This document shows positions 1 to 9,347 of a stretch of DNA of 64,000 nt, in pieces. Origin of the DNA: Zunongwangia atlantica 22II14-10F7 (GTDB taxonomy: Bacteria; Bacteroidota; Bacteroidia; Flavobacteriales; Flavobacteriaceae); the NCBI RefSeq assembly GCF_002094855.1, contig NZ_ARYN01000003.1:124001-188000 (forward strand), in the 5' to 3' direction. The notes beneath the pieces are model-generated. The model was given only the letters and a program-made list of their open reading frames with translations. It was not told where the DNA came from and ran no database searches. Position numbers and translations under genes: made by a program. The stretch's first letter is position 1. Every line of letters begins with the position of its first letter.

Positions 1-1515
1 TTCTACCGCAGCCGGAATATCTGTTTGAGTAGTATCTCTAACAGCTGTTCCTTTTACATAATCTATTGTTGTATTCGGTAATTTATTCTGAATTCCTTCT
101 AAAGCGGTAATTATATTATCTTCAGATTGTGGGCCAGTATAATCTCCTAACTGATTGTATTGCATATCTGCATTCGAACCAATTACAGCGATACGTTTTA
201 GCTCTTTACTTAGCGGAAGTAGATTATCTTCATTTTTAAGCATCGTTACAGATTGGCGTGCAACTTCTCTTGCTAATTCGATATGCTCTTCACTTCTTAC
301 TAACTTTTCAGCTTCTTTTTCGCTGGTAAAAGGATCTTCAAAAAGCCCTAATTTGAACTTTACAGCAAGAATTCTTTTTACAGCTTCATCGATACGCTTT
401 TCAGAAACTTTACCCGCTTTTACGGCATCTAGTAAAGCATCATCAAAACCATTTCCTCCCAGATCTACATCTACACCAGCATTCATGGCCACAGCAGCAG
501 CATCTTCTTCAGTATCTACAATGTGATGATCTCCTAAAAGACCTTCGATACTTGCTAAATCTGAGATCACAAAACCATCAAAGCCCCATTTTTCACGAAG
601 TGTATTTGTTAATAGACTTTTATGCGCTGTACTAGGTACGCCATCGATAGAACTATAAGCAGTCATCACCGATAAAATCCCGCTATCTACTGCTTCTTTA
701 ACCGGATACATATAATTTTGAAATAGATCGCGTTCTCCAATATGAACTGCAGCACCATTATGCCCGCCTTCTGATACTCCGTAAGCAGCAAAATGCTTTA
801 ATGTGGCAGCCACATGTTTTTTTGTTTTTAAATCACTTTCGTTATCTCCCTGAAAACCCTTTACTATAGATTTTCCCATCTGAGCGATAAGGTAAGAATC
901 TTCACCAAAGGTTTCTTCTACTCGAGACCATCTTGGCTCTCTGGCGATATCTATAATAGGACCATAAGCAGTATTACTTCCCTGCGCTCTAATTTCTAAT
1001 GCAATAGCCTGAGCCATTTCTTTAATCAATTTAGTATTCCAGGTACTAGCCTGACCTATCGCAGTTGGGAATACTGTAGTCCCTACTGCCATATGCCCGT
1101 GCATAGCTTCTTCTTCAAGTAATAATGGAATGCCTAAACGACTATTTTCAATAGCATATTTTTGTATTGCATTGGTAATTTTTGCAGCTTCTTTTGGGTG
1201 TAACCCAGTTTCTAAAGTTCTTTGCGTCCATGGATCTGCTCTTAAAACTCCCCATAAACCACCAATATGCCTATTCTTTATTTCTTCTTTATAAAGTTCA
1301 CTTAAACTTGCCTTAGTCCCTGCCTTTTTGCTATACATTTTCCATCCAAGTGGGGTAGTTAGCTGTCCTATTTTTTCATCTAGGTTCATTAAGGAAATTA
1401 AGTTTTCTACTCGCTCATCTACGCTTAATTCTGAATTTTTGTATGGCGCATTTTTAAGATCCTGTGCAATCAGGAAATTTGAAATTAGTAAAAAACAAAG
1501 GCAAATCTTTTTCAT
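1..1515 (-). CDS. GH3 beta-glucosidase-like enzyme, C-terminus cut by window edge
   Basis: Secreted or periplasmic glycoside hydrolase of family 3 that would remove terminal beta-linked glucose or a related sugar. The reading frame starts at ATG 1515-1513 and stays open for 505 codons to base 1, so the C-terminal part lies outside the window. A signal peptide is visible (MKKICLCFLL then LIAQ). The GH3 core shows a KHFAAYG motif and GFVISD, with Asp319 as the expected nucleophile; the second (alpha/beta sandwich) domain begins near residue 400. The BglX-like layout suggests a full length near 750 residues. It follows the upstream susD by about 100 bp, with a strong hairpin in between, and is probably the last gene seen of the same operon. 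Substrate specificity cannot be read from sequence. Confidence 0.88.
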   Translation of the reverse strand, partial: MKKICLCFLLISNFLIAQDLKNAPYKNSELSVDERVENLISLMNLDEKIGQLTTPLGWKMYSKKAGTKASLSELYKEEIKNRHIGGLWGVLRADPWTQRTLETGLHPKEAAKITNAIQKYAIENSRLGIPLLLEEEAMHGHMAVGTTVFPTAIGQASTWNTKLIKEMAQAIALEIRAQGSNTAYGPIIDIAREPRWSRVEETFGEDSYLIAQMGKSIVKGFQGDNESDLKTKKHVAATLKHFAAYGVSEGGHNGAAVHIGERDLFQNYMYPVKEAVDSGILSVMTAYSSIDGVPSTAHKSLLTNTLREKWGFDGFVISDLASIEGLLGDHHIVDTEEDAAAVAMNAGVDVDLGGNGFDDALLDAVKAGKVSEKRIDEAVKRILAVKFKLGLFEDPFTSEKEAEKLVRSEEHIELAREVARQSVTMLKNEDNLLPLSKELKRIAVIGSNADMQYNQLGDYTGPQSEDNIITALEGIQNKLPNTTIDYVKGTAVRDTTQTDIPAAVE

Positions 1516-1542
1516 TTATTTTAATTTAAAAATTTTAATAGG

Positions 1543-1573
1543 AAAACTGGTTGACGATTAATCAACCAGTTTT
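1543..1573 (-). terminator. Perfect 12-bp hairpin between susD and the GH3 gene
   Basis: The arms AAAACTGGTTGA (1543-1554) and TCAACCAGTTTT (1562-1573) pair perfectly around a 7-nt loop. The hairpin lies 40 bp downstream of the susD stop and 28 bp upstream of the GH3 start. On the minus strand no pure T run follows directly; a T-rich stretch comes a few bases later. It may be a leaky terminator or an mRNA-stabilising element that keeps susCD expression above that of the GH3 gene. Confidence 0.6.
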
Positions 1574-1613
1574 CACCTAACTAAACAGAAACAATCAAAC
1601 GCTTGTTTTCTTT

Positions 1614-3188
1614 TTAGAAGTTTGCAGCACCGGTATCCCACCAAACTCTGGTTCCTCCATTATCTGGACCACCAAGAAGTTCAACTCCGGTTTGCACACC
1701 TTCATTATGTGTATTGTATTCTACTGTTGGGAATGGCGTTCTTCTAACAAACTCATCTGTATCGATTAATCCTCCACTATAATTTACTACAACAGGTATT
1801 AATCTTGGATATCCCGTTCTTCTGAATTCAGACCAGGCTTCCTGACCATTTGGAAATAAAGAGATCCATTTTTGAGTAATAATACGCTCTAATTTACGCT
1901 CATCTGAATCTGATTCTTCCCAGGCAATCGTAATGTCACTTGACGCAGAGAAGTTATTTTCAGAATTTTTAGGATCTGTATAGTCTGCAAATGTGCTAGT
2001 TGCATCAGCTAAATAATCAGCCGCTCCAGCAGCATCAAATTCATCAAAACTAAGTTGTACACCCTGAGTATATAAATCTTCTGCAGAACCTCCCATATTC
2101 CAACCTCTTAAAGCACCTTCTGCTCTTAAGAAAGCAACTTCTGAAGCTGTCATAATCTTTACATTTTCAGCTGTACCGAACATCGTTCCTATTGCTGAAA
2201 AATTCACATAAGTGTTTTTAGATGAAATCGCAATACCTTGTCTAATTCCTTTAAACTCTCCAGCCACATCATCGTCTATTGCCGGTTGAAAATAAATTGG
2301 TAAACGAGGATCTTCATAACCTCCTAAAACAGATTCCATCGTAGCAGACATTCTTGTATCCTGCCAGCTACTACTAAACATCCATAATGGGTGCATATTT
2401 CCCTGTAAAGACATCATAAGGTTGTCTTCATTGCTCTCCATTACCCCGTATGAATTAGCAATTGCTTTTTCAGCTTCCTGTTGTGCAAGTGCTGGATTAA
2501 CCTTTACGATTCTCATTGCAAGACGTAATCTTAAAGAATTCGCTGCTTTGATCCATTGTGCGATGTCTCCACCTAAAGTTGACGTATCAAACTGGACAAA
2601 TTCGGTATTATCTGTATAAGTTTCTAAAGTAGCTACAGCCTCATCCAATTCAGCAAAAAACTGAGTATAAACCTGCTCCTGGCTATCATAAGGCACAAAA
2701 CTAGGAGAAGAGTTGTACTGGCTATACATTATTGGCCCGTAGTTATCTGTAACCTTATGCATCGCAAAAACTTTATGAATAAGTCCCAAAGCATAAAAAT
2801 TTGGGTAATTTTCATCAACACCATTTTCTTCAAATCTTCCCATATATGACATGATATTGTTATACTTAAGGACCATTTGTCTATCATACCATGAAAAGGC
2901 ATAAGTCACATTATTTCTATTAGAAACAAAGGGAGTTGGAGGCACCAAGAACTGTGAAAAGGCATCTCCGGTAAGGTTCTCTTCTACCTGTAAACCAGCA
3001 TCGATAGTTCTAACATACGCTTGCATGGCTCTTACAAAACCTCCAATATTATTACCATCCTGTTCTGCAGATTCGTCTGTAATCCCATAAGGATCTGTGT
3101 TGATCTCTTCGAAATTATCTGTACAGTTCGTTACAGCGAAAAGTGCAGTAGCTGCTAATACTGTATTAAATATTTTTTTCATCATCAT
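1614..3188 (-). CDS. SusD/RagB-like nutrient-binding lipoprotein (SusD-like_2 type)
   Basis: Surface glycan-binding lipoprotein that acts as the lid of the SusC transporter encoded 6 bp upstream. The 524-residue protein has a lipoprotein signal with the lipidated Cys at residue 22, followed by the NFEEINTDP motif typical of the SusD-like_2 group. Helical SusD features continue to the C-terminal EFRRTGYPRLIP segment. It resembles the second SusD in this window in its N-terminus and its C-terminal RRTGYP/RRSGYP motif, so the two pairs look like paralogues. The ligand is unknown; the neighbouring alpha-mannosidases and hexosaminidase suggest mannose/GlcNAc glycans. The family call is firm, the ligand inferred. 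Confidence 0.93.
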   Translation of the reverse strand: MMMKKIFNTVLAATALFAVTNCTDNFEEINTDPYGITDESAEQDGNNIGGFVRAMQAYVRTIDAGLQVEENLTGDAFSQFLVPPTPFVSNRNNVTYAFSWYDRQMVLKYNNIMSYMGRFEENGVDENYPNFYALGLIHKVFAMHKVTDNYGPIMYSQYNSSPSFVPYDSQEQVYTQFFAELDEAVATLETYTDNTEFVQFDTSTLGGDIAQWIKAANSLRLRLAMRIVKVNPALAQQEAEKAIANSYGVMESNEDNLMMSLQGNMHPLWMFSSSWQDTRMSATMESVLGGYEDPRLPIYFQPAIDDDVAGEFKGIRQGIAISSKNTYVNFSAIGTMFGTAENVKIMTASEVAFLRAEGALRGWNMGGSAEDLYTQGVQLSFDEFDAAGAADYLADATSTFADYTDPKNSENNFSASSDITIAWEESDSDERKLERIITQKWISLFPNGQEAWSEFRRTGYPRLIPVVVNYSGGLIDTDEFVRRTPFPTVEYNTHNEGVQTGVELLGGPDNGGTRVWWDTGAANF

Positions 3189-3194
3189 CTTAAA

Positions 3195-6100
3195 TTAGAA
3201 GTTAGCTGAAAGGTTTAAACCAAAGTTTCTAGTAATCGGTGGACCAAAATTTGTCACCGCTTGAGTTCCGTTACCTGTACTAATGGCAAAGTCTGGATCT
3301 GTTGGTGCCTCGTTGTAAAAGAAGAATAGATTGTTTCCTACTAAAGAAACATTTAAGTTCTTCATAAAACTATCTTCATCAAAGCCAAAGTTATAACCTA
3401 AAGTAAATTGTCTAAGTCTAACATTAGTAGCATCGTAAACATATCTTTCTTTAATTCCATTTCTACCACCAACACCAGTGTAATAATCAAGGGCATCTAC
3501 AACACCACTAAATGGTGTACCGTCATTTAAAACACCGTCAACCTGAACACCGCCAGCATCTCTGGCAGCAGCAGTTGCTTCGGTTGCGCCAAGACCATCT
3601 AGATAAGCTTCGGTTTGGGAAACAAATTTACCACCAACTCTAGCATCAACTAAGAAACTTAAACTAAAGTCTTTAAAACGCATAGAGTTATTCCAGCCTA
3701 ACATAAAATCTGGGTTAGCACTTCCTACCAGTTTCATTCCATCTGTAGTATTTGCATTTACTGGAATTCCATCTTCAGAAACTACAATGTTTCCGTTTTC
3801 ATCTCTGGTATATGCATTTACATAAATATCACCTAAAGAACCTCCCTGTACAATATAAGTTTCATAACCTTCTCCGCCACCACCAACGATCGTATTTCTT
3901 TGACCATTTAATTCTTCATTAAGATCTATAATTTCGTTATCGTTATGTGTAAAATTGAAAGTAGAATTCCATGTGAAATTATCGTTCTTGAAAACGTCTG
4001 CTCCTAATGTTAATTCTACACCATAATTTCTTACGTGACCTGCATTAACAAAATAGGTTTCCCAAACTGTCCCAAGAATTGCCTGTAAAGGTAAAAACTG
4101 GTCTCTACTATCAATTTGATAATAGGTCGCACTTAAATTAACTCTGTTTTTAAAGAATCTAAAATCTGCACCAAATTCCCAGTTATCCTGAATTTCTGGT
4201 TTTAACTCTGTAAAAGGCTGAGTAGTATTAAAATCGATTTGGTTGTAAGCTGCATCATTTATAGGATTGGTTCTAAATGCTGGAACCTCATTTGCTACTT
4301 GTGCAAATGAAGCTCTTACTTTAGCATAAGAAACAAATTCTGGCAGCTCAAATGCTTCACTTGGTAAAAACGTAACACCTGCTGAAGGATATAAATAAGA
4401 AGTGTTTTCTGTAAAAGATAAGGTTGAAGCCCAATCATTTCTAGCCGAAACATCTAAAAACAGCATATCTTTAAAACCTATAGAGGCATTGGCAAAAACA
4501 GATTGTTTAACTAATCTTGAGCTTACTTGCTGAGCTCCAGTAAAAGCTTGTAAACCTGTAATATTCTGAATAGTAAATTCGTTTGGTGCATATAACCCAT
4601 AAGTATTACTATCTACAGATAATCCATCTCCAATAATTCTTTTTTGATAAGCTGTCCCTACCAATCCATGAAAATCCCAATCTTCACCAAATTCCTGATC
4701 GTATGTTAAGATCATATCGGTATAAGCCTGCCAGCTCTCTATATTTTCATAAACATAACGACCATTATCACTAGAAACTACAGGACTACTTCCTGCCATT
4801 ACTTTTTGCTCGTAAATCTGGCGAGTAAAATCATAACTAGCACGTCCTGTTAAAGTTAACGCATCAGAAATATTATATTCTATAGAAGCATTTCCTATAA
4901 AACGTTTAGTTCTTTCAGTATTAGGTGCATTGTTTAATATCCAGTATGGATTCATGTTCGCTTCACTGTTTCCTAAAATTGGCCAGTTTTGCGTCATAAT
5001 ATTTCTTTGAGGATCTAAAACCTGATAGTTATTAGCATACTCATTAAAATCTAAACCTCTTGGAAAAGTATAAAGCCCTAAAAGAGGATTAAAATAATAA
5101 CCATTCAACATCTTATTGTCAACCTTTTGGTCTGTCAATAAAACATTAGAAGAAACTTTAACCTTTTCATCAAAGAATTTAGATGTTTGCTTGAAGGTTA
5201 AGTTATTCTTATTAAACTCGTTTGTAGGCATGTTACCCGTAGCATAAGTATTAGCATACGAGAAATAAGTAGTAGTCTTATTATTACCACCACTTAAAGA
5301 GATAGCATTTTGAAGCGTAATACCCGTATCAAAAAAGTCATCTACATGATTTCTGTAGCTTCCAGGTGCTCCCCAACTTGAATCTGCACCAGGTTCATCT
5401 GTAGCTCCATATCTAAATTGAAGATCTGGATAATCATAAACTCTTTGAACCTGAGTTGTAGAGCTAATATTAATTCTGGTTTTCCCCTCTTCTCCTTGTT
5501 TAGTTGTAATAAGAATTACACCATTTGCTCCCTGGCTACCATAAAGTGCAGCCGCATTGGCTCCCCTAAGTACTGTAACACTTTCGATATCTTCTGGGTT
5601 AATGTTCGATAAACCATCACCACTATCACGACCACCATAAAAACCACTGGCATCTGAAGTTTGATAGTTTGCCATAGGGATACCATCAATTACAAATAAA
5701 GGTTGATTTGAAGAAGTAATATTCTTTGATCCTCTTAATTGAATTTTAGTTGAACTACCAGCACCTGCTGTTCCCTGCCTAATTTCTACACCGGCAACTT
5801 TACCACTAAGTCCTTGTGTAAAATTCACGTTTTTACCCTGAGTAACTTCTTCAGATCCCAAGGTTTGAGAAGCATAAGTAAGCGCTTTAGATTCACGCTT
5901 AATACCCAATGCCGTAACCACTACCTCATCTAAAGCTTCGGTATCGGTTTGCATTTCTACGTTTATTTCATCAGATGTAACAGGAATTTCCTGAGTAGCA
6001 TAACCAATCATTGATAAAACCAATGTAGCATTCTCTCCCACACTTAATGAGAAATTCCCATCAAAATCTGTAGAAGTACCATTAGAAGTACCTTTTTCCA

Positions 6101-6233
6101 TCACCGTCACCCCAGGCAAAGGCATTCCTGTCTCTGCTTCAATAATGGTCCCAATTACTGTTTGTGACTGTGCCACAACAATTTGAGTTAGTCCCATTAC
6201 AAGCAGAAACGAAAAAATAATTCTTTTAAACAT
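3195..6233 (-). CDS. SusC/RagA TonB-dependent outer-membrane transporter (pair 1)
   Basis: Outer-membrane TonB-dependent importer of oligosaccharides, 1012 residues, working with the SusD directly downstream. In order: signal peptide (residues 1-21, ending VVAQ), a carboxypeptidase-regulatory-like domain (about 25-110, with the TSTDFDGNF motif), the plug with the VVVTALGIKR entry sequence (about 100-230), and a 22-strand barrel ending in an aromatic residue (SANF). Its first 17 residues are nearly identical to the second SusC here (MFKRIIFSFL against MIKRIIFSFL). It is the first gene of the susC-susD-GH3 unit and has a roughly 400-bp leader region. Confidence 0.95.
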   Translation of the reverse strand: MFKRIIFSFLLVMGLTQIVVAQSQTVIGTIIEAETGMPLPGVTVMEKGTSNGTSTDFDGNFSLSVGENATLVLSMIGYATQEIPVTSDEINVEMQTDTEALDEVVVTALGIKRESKALTYASQTLGSEEVTQGKNVNFTQGLSGKVAGVEIRQGTAGAGSSTKIQLRGSKNITSSNQPLFVIDGIPMANYQTSDASGFYGGRDSGDGLSNINPEDIESVTVLRGANAAALYGSQGANGVILITTKQGEEGKTRINISSTTQVQRVYDYPDLQFRYGATDEPGADSSWGAPGSYRNHVDDFFDTGITLQNAISLSGGNNKTTTYFSYANTYATGNMPTNEFNKNNLTFKQTSKFFDEKVKVSSNVLLTDQKVDNKMLNGYYFNPLLGLYTFPRGLDFNEYANNYQVLDPQRNIMTQNWPILGNSEANMNPYWILNNAPNTERTKRFIGNASIEYNISDALTLTGRASYDFTRQIYEQKVMAGSSPVVSSDNGRYVYENIESWQAYTDMILTYDQEFGEDWDFHGLVGTAYQKRIIGDGLSVDSNTYGLYAPNEFTIQNITGLQAFTGAQQVSSRLVKQSVFANASIGFKDMLFLDVSARNDWASTLSFTENTSYLYPSAGVTFLPSEAFELPEFVSYAKVRASFAQVANEVPAFRTNPINDAAYNQIDFNTTQPFTELKPEIQDNWEFGADFRFFKNRVNLSATYYQIDSRDQFLPLQAILGTVWETYFVNAGHVRNYGVELTLGADVFKNDNFTWNSTFNFTHNDNEIIDLNEELNGQRNTIVGGGGEGYETYIVQGGSLGDIYVNAYTRDENGNIVVSEDGIPVNANTTDGMKLVGSANPDFMLGWNNSMRFKDFSLSFLVDARVGGKFVSQTEAYLDGLGATEATAAARDAGGVQVDGVLNDGTPFSGVVDALDYYTGVGGRNGIKERYVYDATNVRLRQFTLGYNFGFDEDSFMKNLNVSLVGNNLFFFYNEAPTDPDFAISTGNGTQAVTNFGPPITRNFGLNLSANF

Positions 6234-6290
6234 ACTTGTATTTAATTTTAGTTAGTACCGTAATTAGCAGCGTGCGACTACTAATTTTAT
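6234..6290 (-). promoter_or_regulatory. susC leader with conserved segment and hairpin
   Basis: The 25 bases just upstream of the start codon are almost identical to those upstream of the other susC (one difference near the start, ending at GTTAGT). A hairpin follows at 6262-6286: AATTAG...CTAATT arms, with a one-base bulge on each side around CGTGCGA. The second susC leader carries a different-sequence hairpin at the same distance. The position inside the probable 5' untranslated region suggests post-transcriptional control; this is inference. Confidence 0.5.
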
Positions 6291-6630
6291 CTTAAATGTT
6301 ATAAATAAGTTAAGTTTCTTAAAATAAAATCGACAGACAACTCCTATGAGTAGACCAACAACTTAATAATAAATTTAAGATTTAATTGCTGTTTACACAC
6401 AATTTTAAATAAAGTTCAAATACTAATTAAAGTTTTTTATTTTTTCATTGCTTTTTTCGTATAAGTTAATCGATTAACCTATCATTAAAACTCATATTCA
6501 ATTTTCAAGAAAACGATTGAGTTATTTTCTATCTAAAAAAGCTTAATTATTTTAACATTTTTAAACCTGAAGTTTTCTAAAATATAGAATAAATAATCCT
6601 CGGGGGATTATACTATTTGGCGGTGCCAAT
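6291..6630 (-). promoter_or_regulatory. Gene-free upstream region of susC pair 1 with candidate promoter and operators
   Basis: No gene is visible. On the minus strand a TTG at 6402-6400, then 22 bases, then TAAATTTA (6377-6370) resembles the Bacteroidetes promoter pattern TTG-N17-23-TAnnTTTG with one mismatch. Further upstream lie a perfect palindrome GTTAATCGATTAAC (6465-6478) and a related AAAACGATTGA element (about 6510-6520). Both have the central CG of LacI-family operators. The promoter call is weak. Confidence 0.3.
6465..6478. promoter_or_regulatory. Candidate LacI-type operator (perfect 14-bp palindrome)
   Basis: GTTAATCGATTAAC reads the same on both strands and has the AATCGATT core typical of LacI/GalR-family binding sites. 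It lies about 230 bp upstream of the susC start, upstream of the candidate promoter. No LacI-family gene lies in the window, so a regulator would have to be encoded elsewhere. Confidence 0.35.
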
Positions 6631-6662
6631 AAAAAAACCAGAATGCTTAGGCATTCTGGTTT
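6631..6662 (-). terminator. Rho-independent terminator after the alpha/beta hydrolase gene
   Basis: AAACCAGAATGC (6635-6646) and GCATTCTGGTTT (6651-6662) form a perfect 12-bp stem with a TTAG loop. Read on the minus strand, the stem is followed by a run of seven T (6637-6631). It lies about 50 bp past the stop of the hydrolase gene and closes the second susC-susD operon, so the two susCD units are probably transcribed separately. Confidence 0.88.
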
Positions 6663-6713
6663 AATAACTACTTTTCGATATATAGAATTAAAACTATTTA
6701 ACTCAATACTTTT

Positions 6714-9305
6714 CTATTCGTTCCAGATAAAATTCCCCATTTCCAAAGACCAGTTGTTCCCAAAAAATCCACCAAATTTAACACCTGGCAAACCTGCTTT
6801 TGGCATTGCACTATCAAACACCATTACATCTGGGAAAAATGTTCCGTTTTCAAGATAATCGTTAGCATAAGCAGCGTGCATTCCTTCAACTCCCGTTGCA
6901 CTAATTACTCCAATACTCGTTGAAGCATTATCGTTATTTGGATAAATAAAATAGGTACCATATTGAGAACCTTTTAAAATTTTACTACCAATTTCTATCT
7001 CGCCATTAGACACTTGTATTGGTGAATCTTTAAGTAATTTTTTCCAAGCCGCGTTATTGGAGCTATTTCCGTAGAGAATAATATTTTTACCTTTAAAATC
7101 ATCTAATTTGAAGTTGGTATCCTTTATTAATTCTATATTTCCGTTTGCTCGATACCAAAATTTTTCAGCATCAAACTTGGCGCGGTTATAATACCATTCA
7201 TTTTCTTCATCACTACCTTTACTGGCATAAACAAAAACCATATTATTTCTGAAAGCGTCTTTAAAACCTCCGTATCTAAGCGGACTTTTTTCTGAAGCTT
7301 CAGGTTGATCTACGATTTGCCATTTATCTTCAACTTTTGAAATGAATATTTTATCTGAAGAATCTAATGTTATTGGTTGATGGTCTATAAAAACTTCGGT
7401 TAGATCTTCCTGCCCCATCGCTTTTAAATCTATAGATAATGTTTCTACATTAGCCGTTGCTATCTTAAATCCATTTTCAGTTCTATCGAATTTAAAATTA
7501 CTAATCTCGAATGGTTGTTCCTGTTGAAAGATACTTACAAAATGAGAGCCTTTAGATACTCCTGGTGAAGCTGTTGTAAAGTTAATATTGTTGATTTCAG
7601 TATCCTTTTTTATTTCCCTTCTATTAAAGAAATAAAATATAGGAGGCCAGTCTACACTTTCGTCTCCAAACCAATGCTCTCCTCCTGGATACTCGTAATA
7701 AGCAAAATCATTATGATATTTTCCCAATCGCTCACGCATATCTTGTGCTAAAAAGGTAGGAACTACATTATCTGAATCTCCATGAAGGATATAAACACCA
7801 TAATGCAAATAATTTTCTTTTAATTTCAAAGTTCTACTCGTGTTTCCGGCGCGTCTAATCATGACATCCATCTGCTCCTGTTTGCCATTACCTAAATTTG
7901 GATTGATTTTTTGCTCAAAATCGGCTAAACTCATACCAAATCTTCTTTGTGCCATTTCATCATCTATATTTCTGGTAAAACTATGTCGATATTCCAAAAG
8001 ATCTGGATAACCAGCAGCTGGTGCTATCGCAGCAAATTTATCTGGATAAGTTGCCCCCAAATACCAGGTTCCATGACCTCCCATAGAATGACCTGTTAAA
8101 TAAGTATGTTGCGCATCGGTTTTGTATAAATCTGAAGCATGTTTTAAAACTTCTAATGCATCTAATCTTCCCCAATCTTCCCATGCAAAACCAAATGGCC
8201 TTCTATTTGTTGGCGCAACAACGTGCCCCCAGTCTTTTTGTTTATATGCATTCGCCTGGTTTACGGCTTCTACAGAAGCACCGTGAACAGATAAAAACAA
8301 AGCCTGATTTTCTTTATTCTTAGTTAGTGATGGCGCCACACTGTAATATTGAACACTATGATCTATATCACTTAAAAAAGTATTTTTGTGATGTTTGTAA
8401 ACCGACTTTACATCTAAACTAATACTTGCGGTATCAATTACGCTATTATTCTTAGCTTTTAAATAAAGTGTTGCAGTTACAGATTCTCCTTCTTTTAAAT
8501 CTTTAGGATTCGGAATAAGAAAAGGTACTTTTCGAACATATTTTGGCGCTACAGCCGGAATTTTAATGACTTCGGAATTTCCATTCAATTTAACTTCAAT
8601 AGAAGCATTCTTAAAAAATTCATCTTCAGTATTAATAATTCGTATTGCACCCCAAAGTGATTCACTACCTTCTGCAATTAAATCTGGCAAAGTAAGATCT
8701 CTTATGGTAAATTCTACTGGTTTAAAGGTCTCTAGTAAACGAGCTCTTATTTTTGGAAATCTTCCTCCTGAAAGTAAAAATGTATTTTTTCCTTTCTTTA
8801 AAGTGATAGGAATCAAATTCCAACCAAAGTCATAATGATCGCCTTCATGCGGCAATCCATTTATCAAAACTTTAGTATGCCCGGAAGCTTCAAAAAGAAC
8901 CGTTTTTTCTTCTTCTGAAGTATATTCCAGATACAAATAACCATTACGTCTTAAAAAAGGATCATTAAATTCACCATTTTCAGCAATAGTTATTTTCTCC
9001 CATTTAACAGATTTCTCATTAAAACTATCGTAAACCTCTTTGCCTTCTGAAATTCCAGAGTTAGAAGAATTATTTAAAAAATCTGCAAAAACAGGATCAT
9101 ATTCTACAGAAGCATTACTAAAAGGAACTCCTGTAGTTTTTAAAATTAATCCTTCTTTAAATAAATGAATCACCTCTCCTTCACTTACATCGTTTACTTT
9201 CTCTTTACCAAAATATTCAACAATATTTCCTTCCCTTTGTTGGGCAGAAACTTTAGTAGTTGTTATAACTAAGCAGGCAATAAATAATATTCTAAAAAAA
9301 GTCAT
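6714..9305 (-). CDS. Large secreted alpha/beta hydrolase (prolyl-oligopeptidase-like esterase or peptidase)
   Basis: An 863-residue exported protein with a signal peptide (MTFFRILFIA to KVSAQ). Residues 1-330 look beta-rich, with a region near 100-180 resembling a carbohydrate-binding fold (an inference). An alpha/beta hydrolase core follows with the nucleophile elbow GHSMGG (Ser407), the acid in GDSDNVVP (Asp510 or Asp512) and the base in GGEHWFG (His544). Residues 580-863 have no recognised domain. The core matches S9/esterase-D-like hydrolases; in PULs such enzymes are often carbohydrate esterases, but a peptidase acting on glycopeptides is equally possible. It is the last gene of the second susC-susD operon, 42 bp after susD, and is followed by a terminator. 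Confidence 0.75.
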   Translation of the reverse strand: MTFFRILFIACLVITTTKVSAQQREGNIVEYFGKEKVNDVSEGEVIHLFKEGLILKTTGVPFSNASVEYDPVFADFLNNSSNSGISEGKEVYDSFNEKSVKWEKITIAENGEFNDPFLRRNGYLYLEYTSEEEKTVLFEASGHTKVLINGLPHEGDHYDFGWNLIPITLKKGKNTFLLSGGRFPKIRARLLETFKPVEFTIRDLTLPDLIAEGSESLWGAIRIINTEDEFFKNASIEVKLNGNSEVIKIPAVAPKYVRKVPFLIPNPKDLKEGESVTATLYLKAKNNSVIDTASISLDVKSVYKHHKNTFLSDIDHSVQYYSVAPSLTKNKENQALFLSVHGASVEAVNQANAYKQKDWGHVVAPTNRRPFGFAWEDWGRLDALEVLKHASDLYKTDAQHTYLTGHSMGGHGTWYLGATYPDKFAAIAPAAGYPDLLEYRHSFTRNIDDEMAQRRFGMSLADFEQKINPNLGNGKQEQMDVMIRRAGNTSRTLKLKENYLHYGVYILHGDSDNVVPTFLAQDMRERLGKYHNDFAYYEYPGGEHWFGDESVDWPPIFYFFNRREIKKDTEINNINFTTASPGVSKGSHFVSIFQQEQPFEISNFKFDRTENGFKIATANVETLSIDLKAMGQEDLTEVFIDHQPITLDSSDKIFISKVEDKWQIVDQPEASEKSPLRYGGFKDAFRNNMVFVYASKGSDEENEWYYNRAKFDAEKFWYRANGNIELIKDTNFKLDDFKGKNIILYGNSSNNAAWKKLLKDSPIQVSNGEIEIGSKILKGSQYGTYFIYPNNDNASTSIGVISATGVEGMHAAYANDYLENGTFFPDVMVFDSAMPKAGLPGVKFGGFFGNNWSLEMGNFIWNE

Positions 9306-9347
9306 TATGTAAATTGAAAAAGAGGTGATTAAAGTTTTAATTTTTTA

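Noticed and set aside
155-526. Plus-strand open frame of 123 codons opposite the GH3 gene
   Set aside because: The minus strand encodes the conserved GH3 core here; the plus frame is low-complexity Ser-rich shadow sequence.
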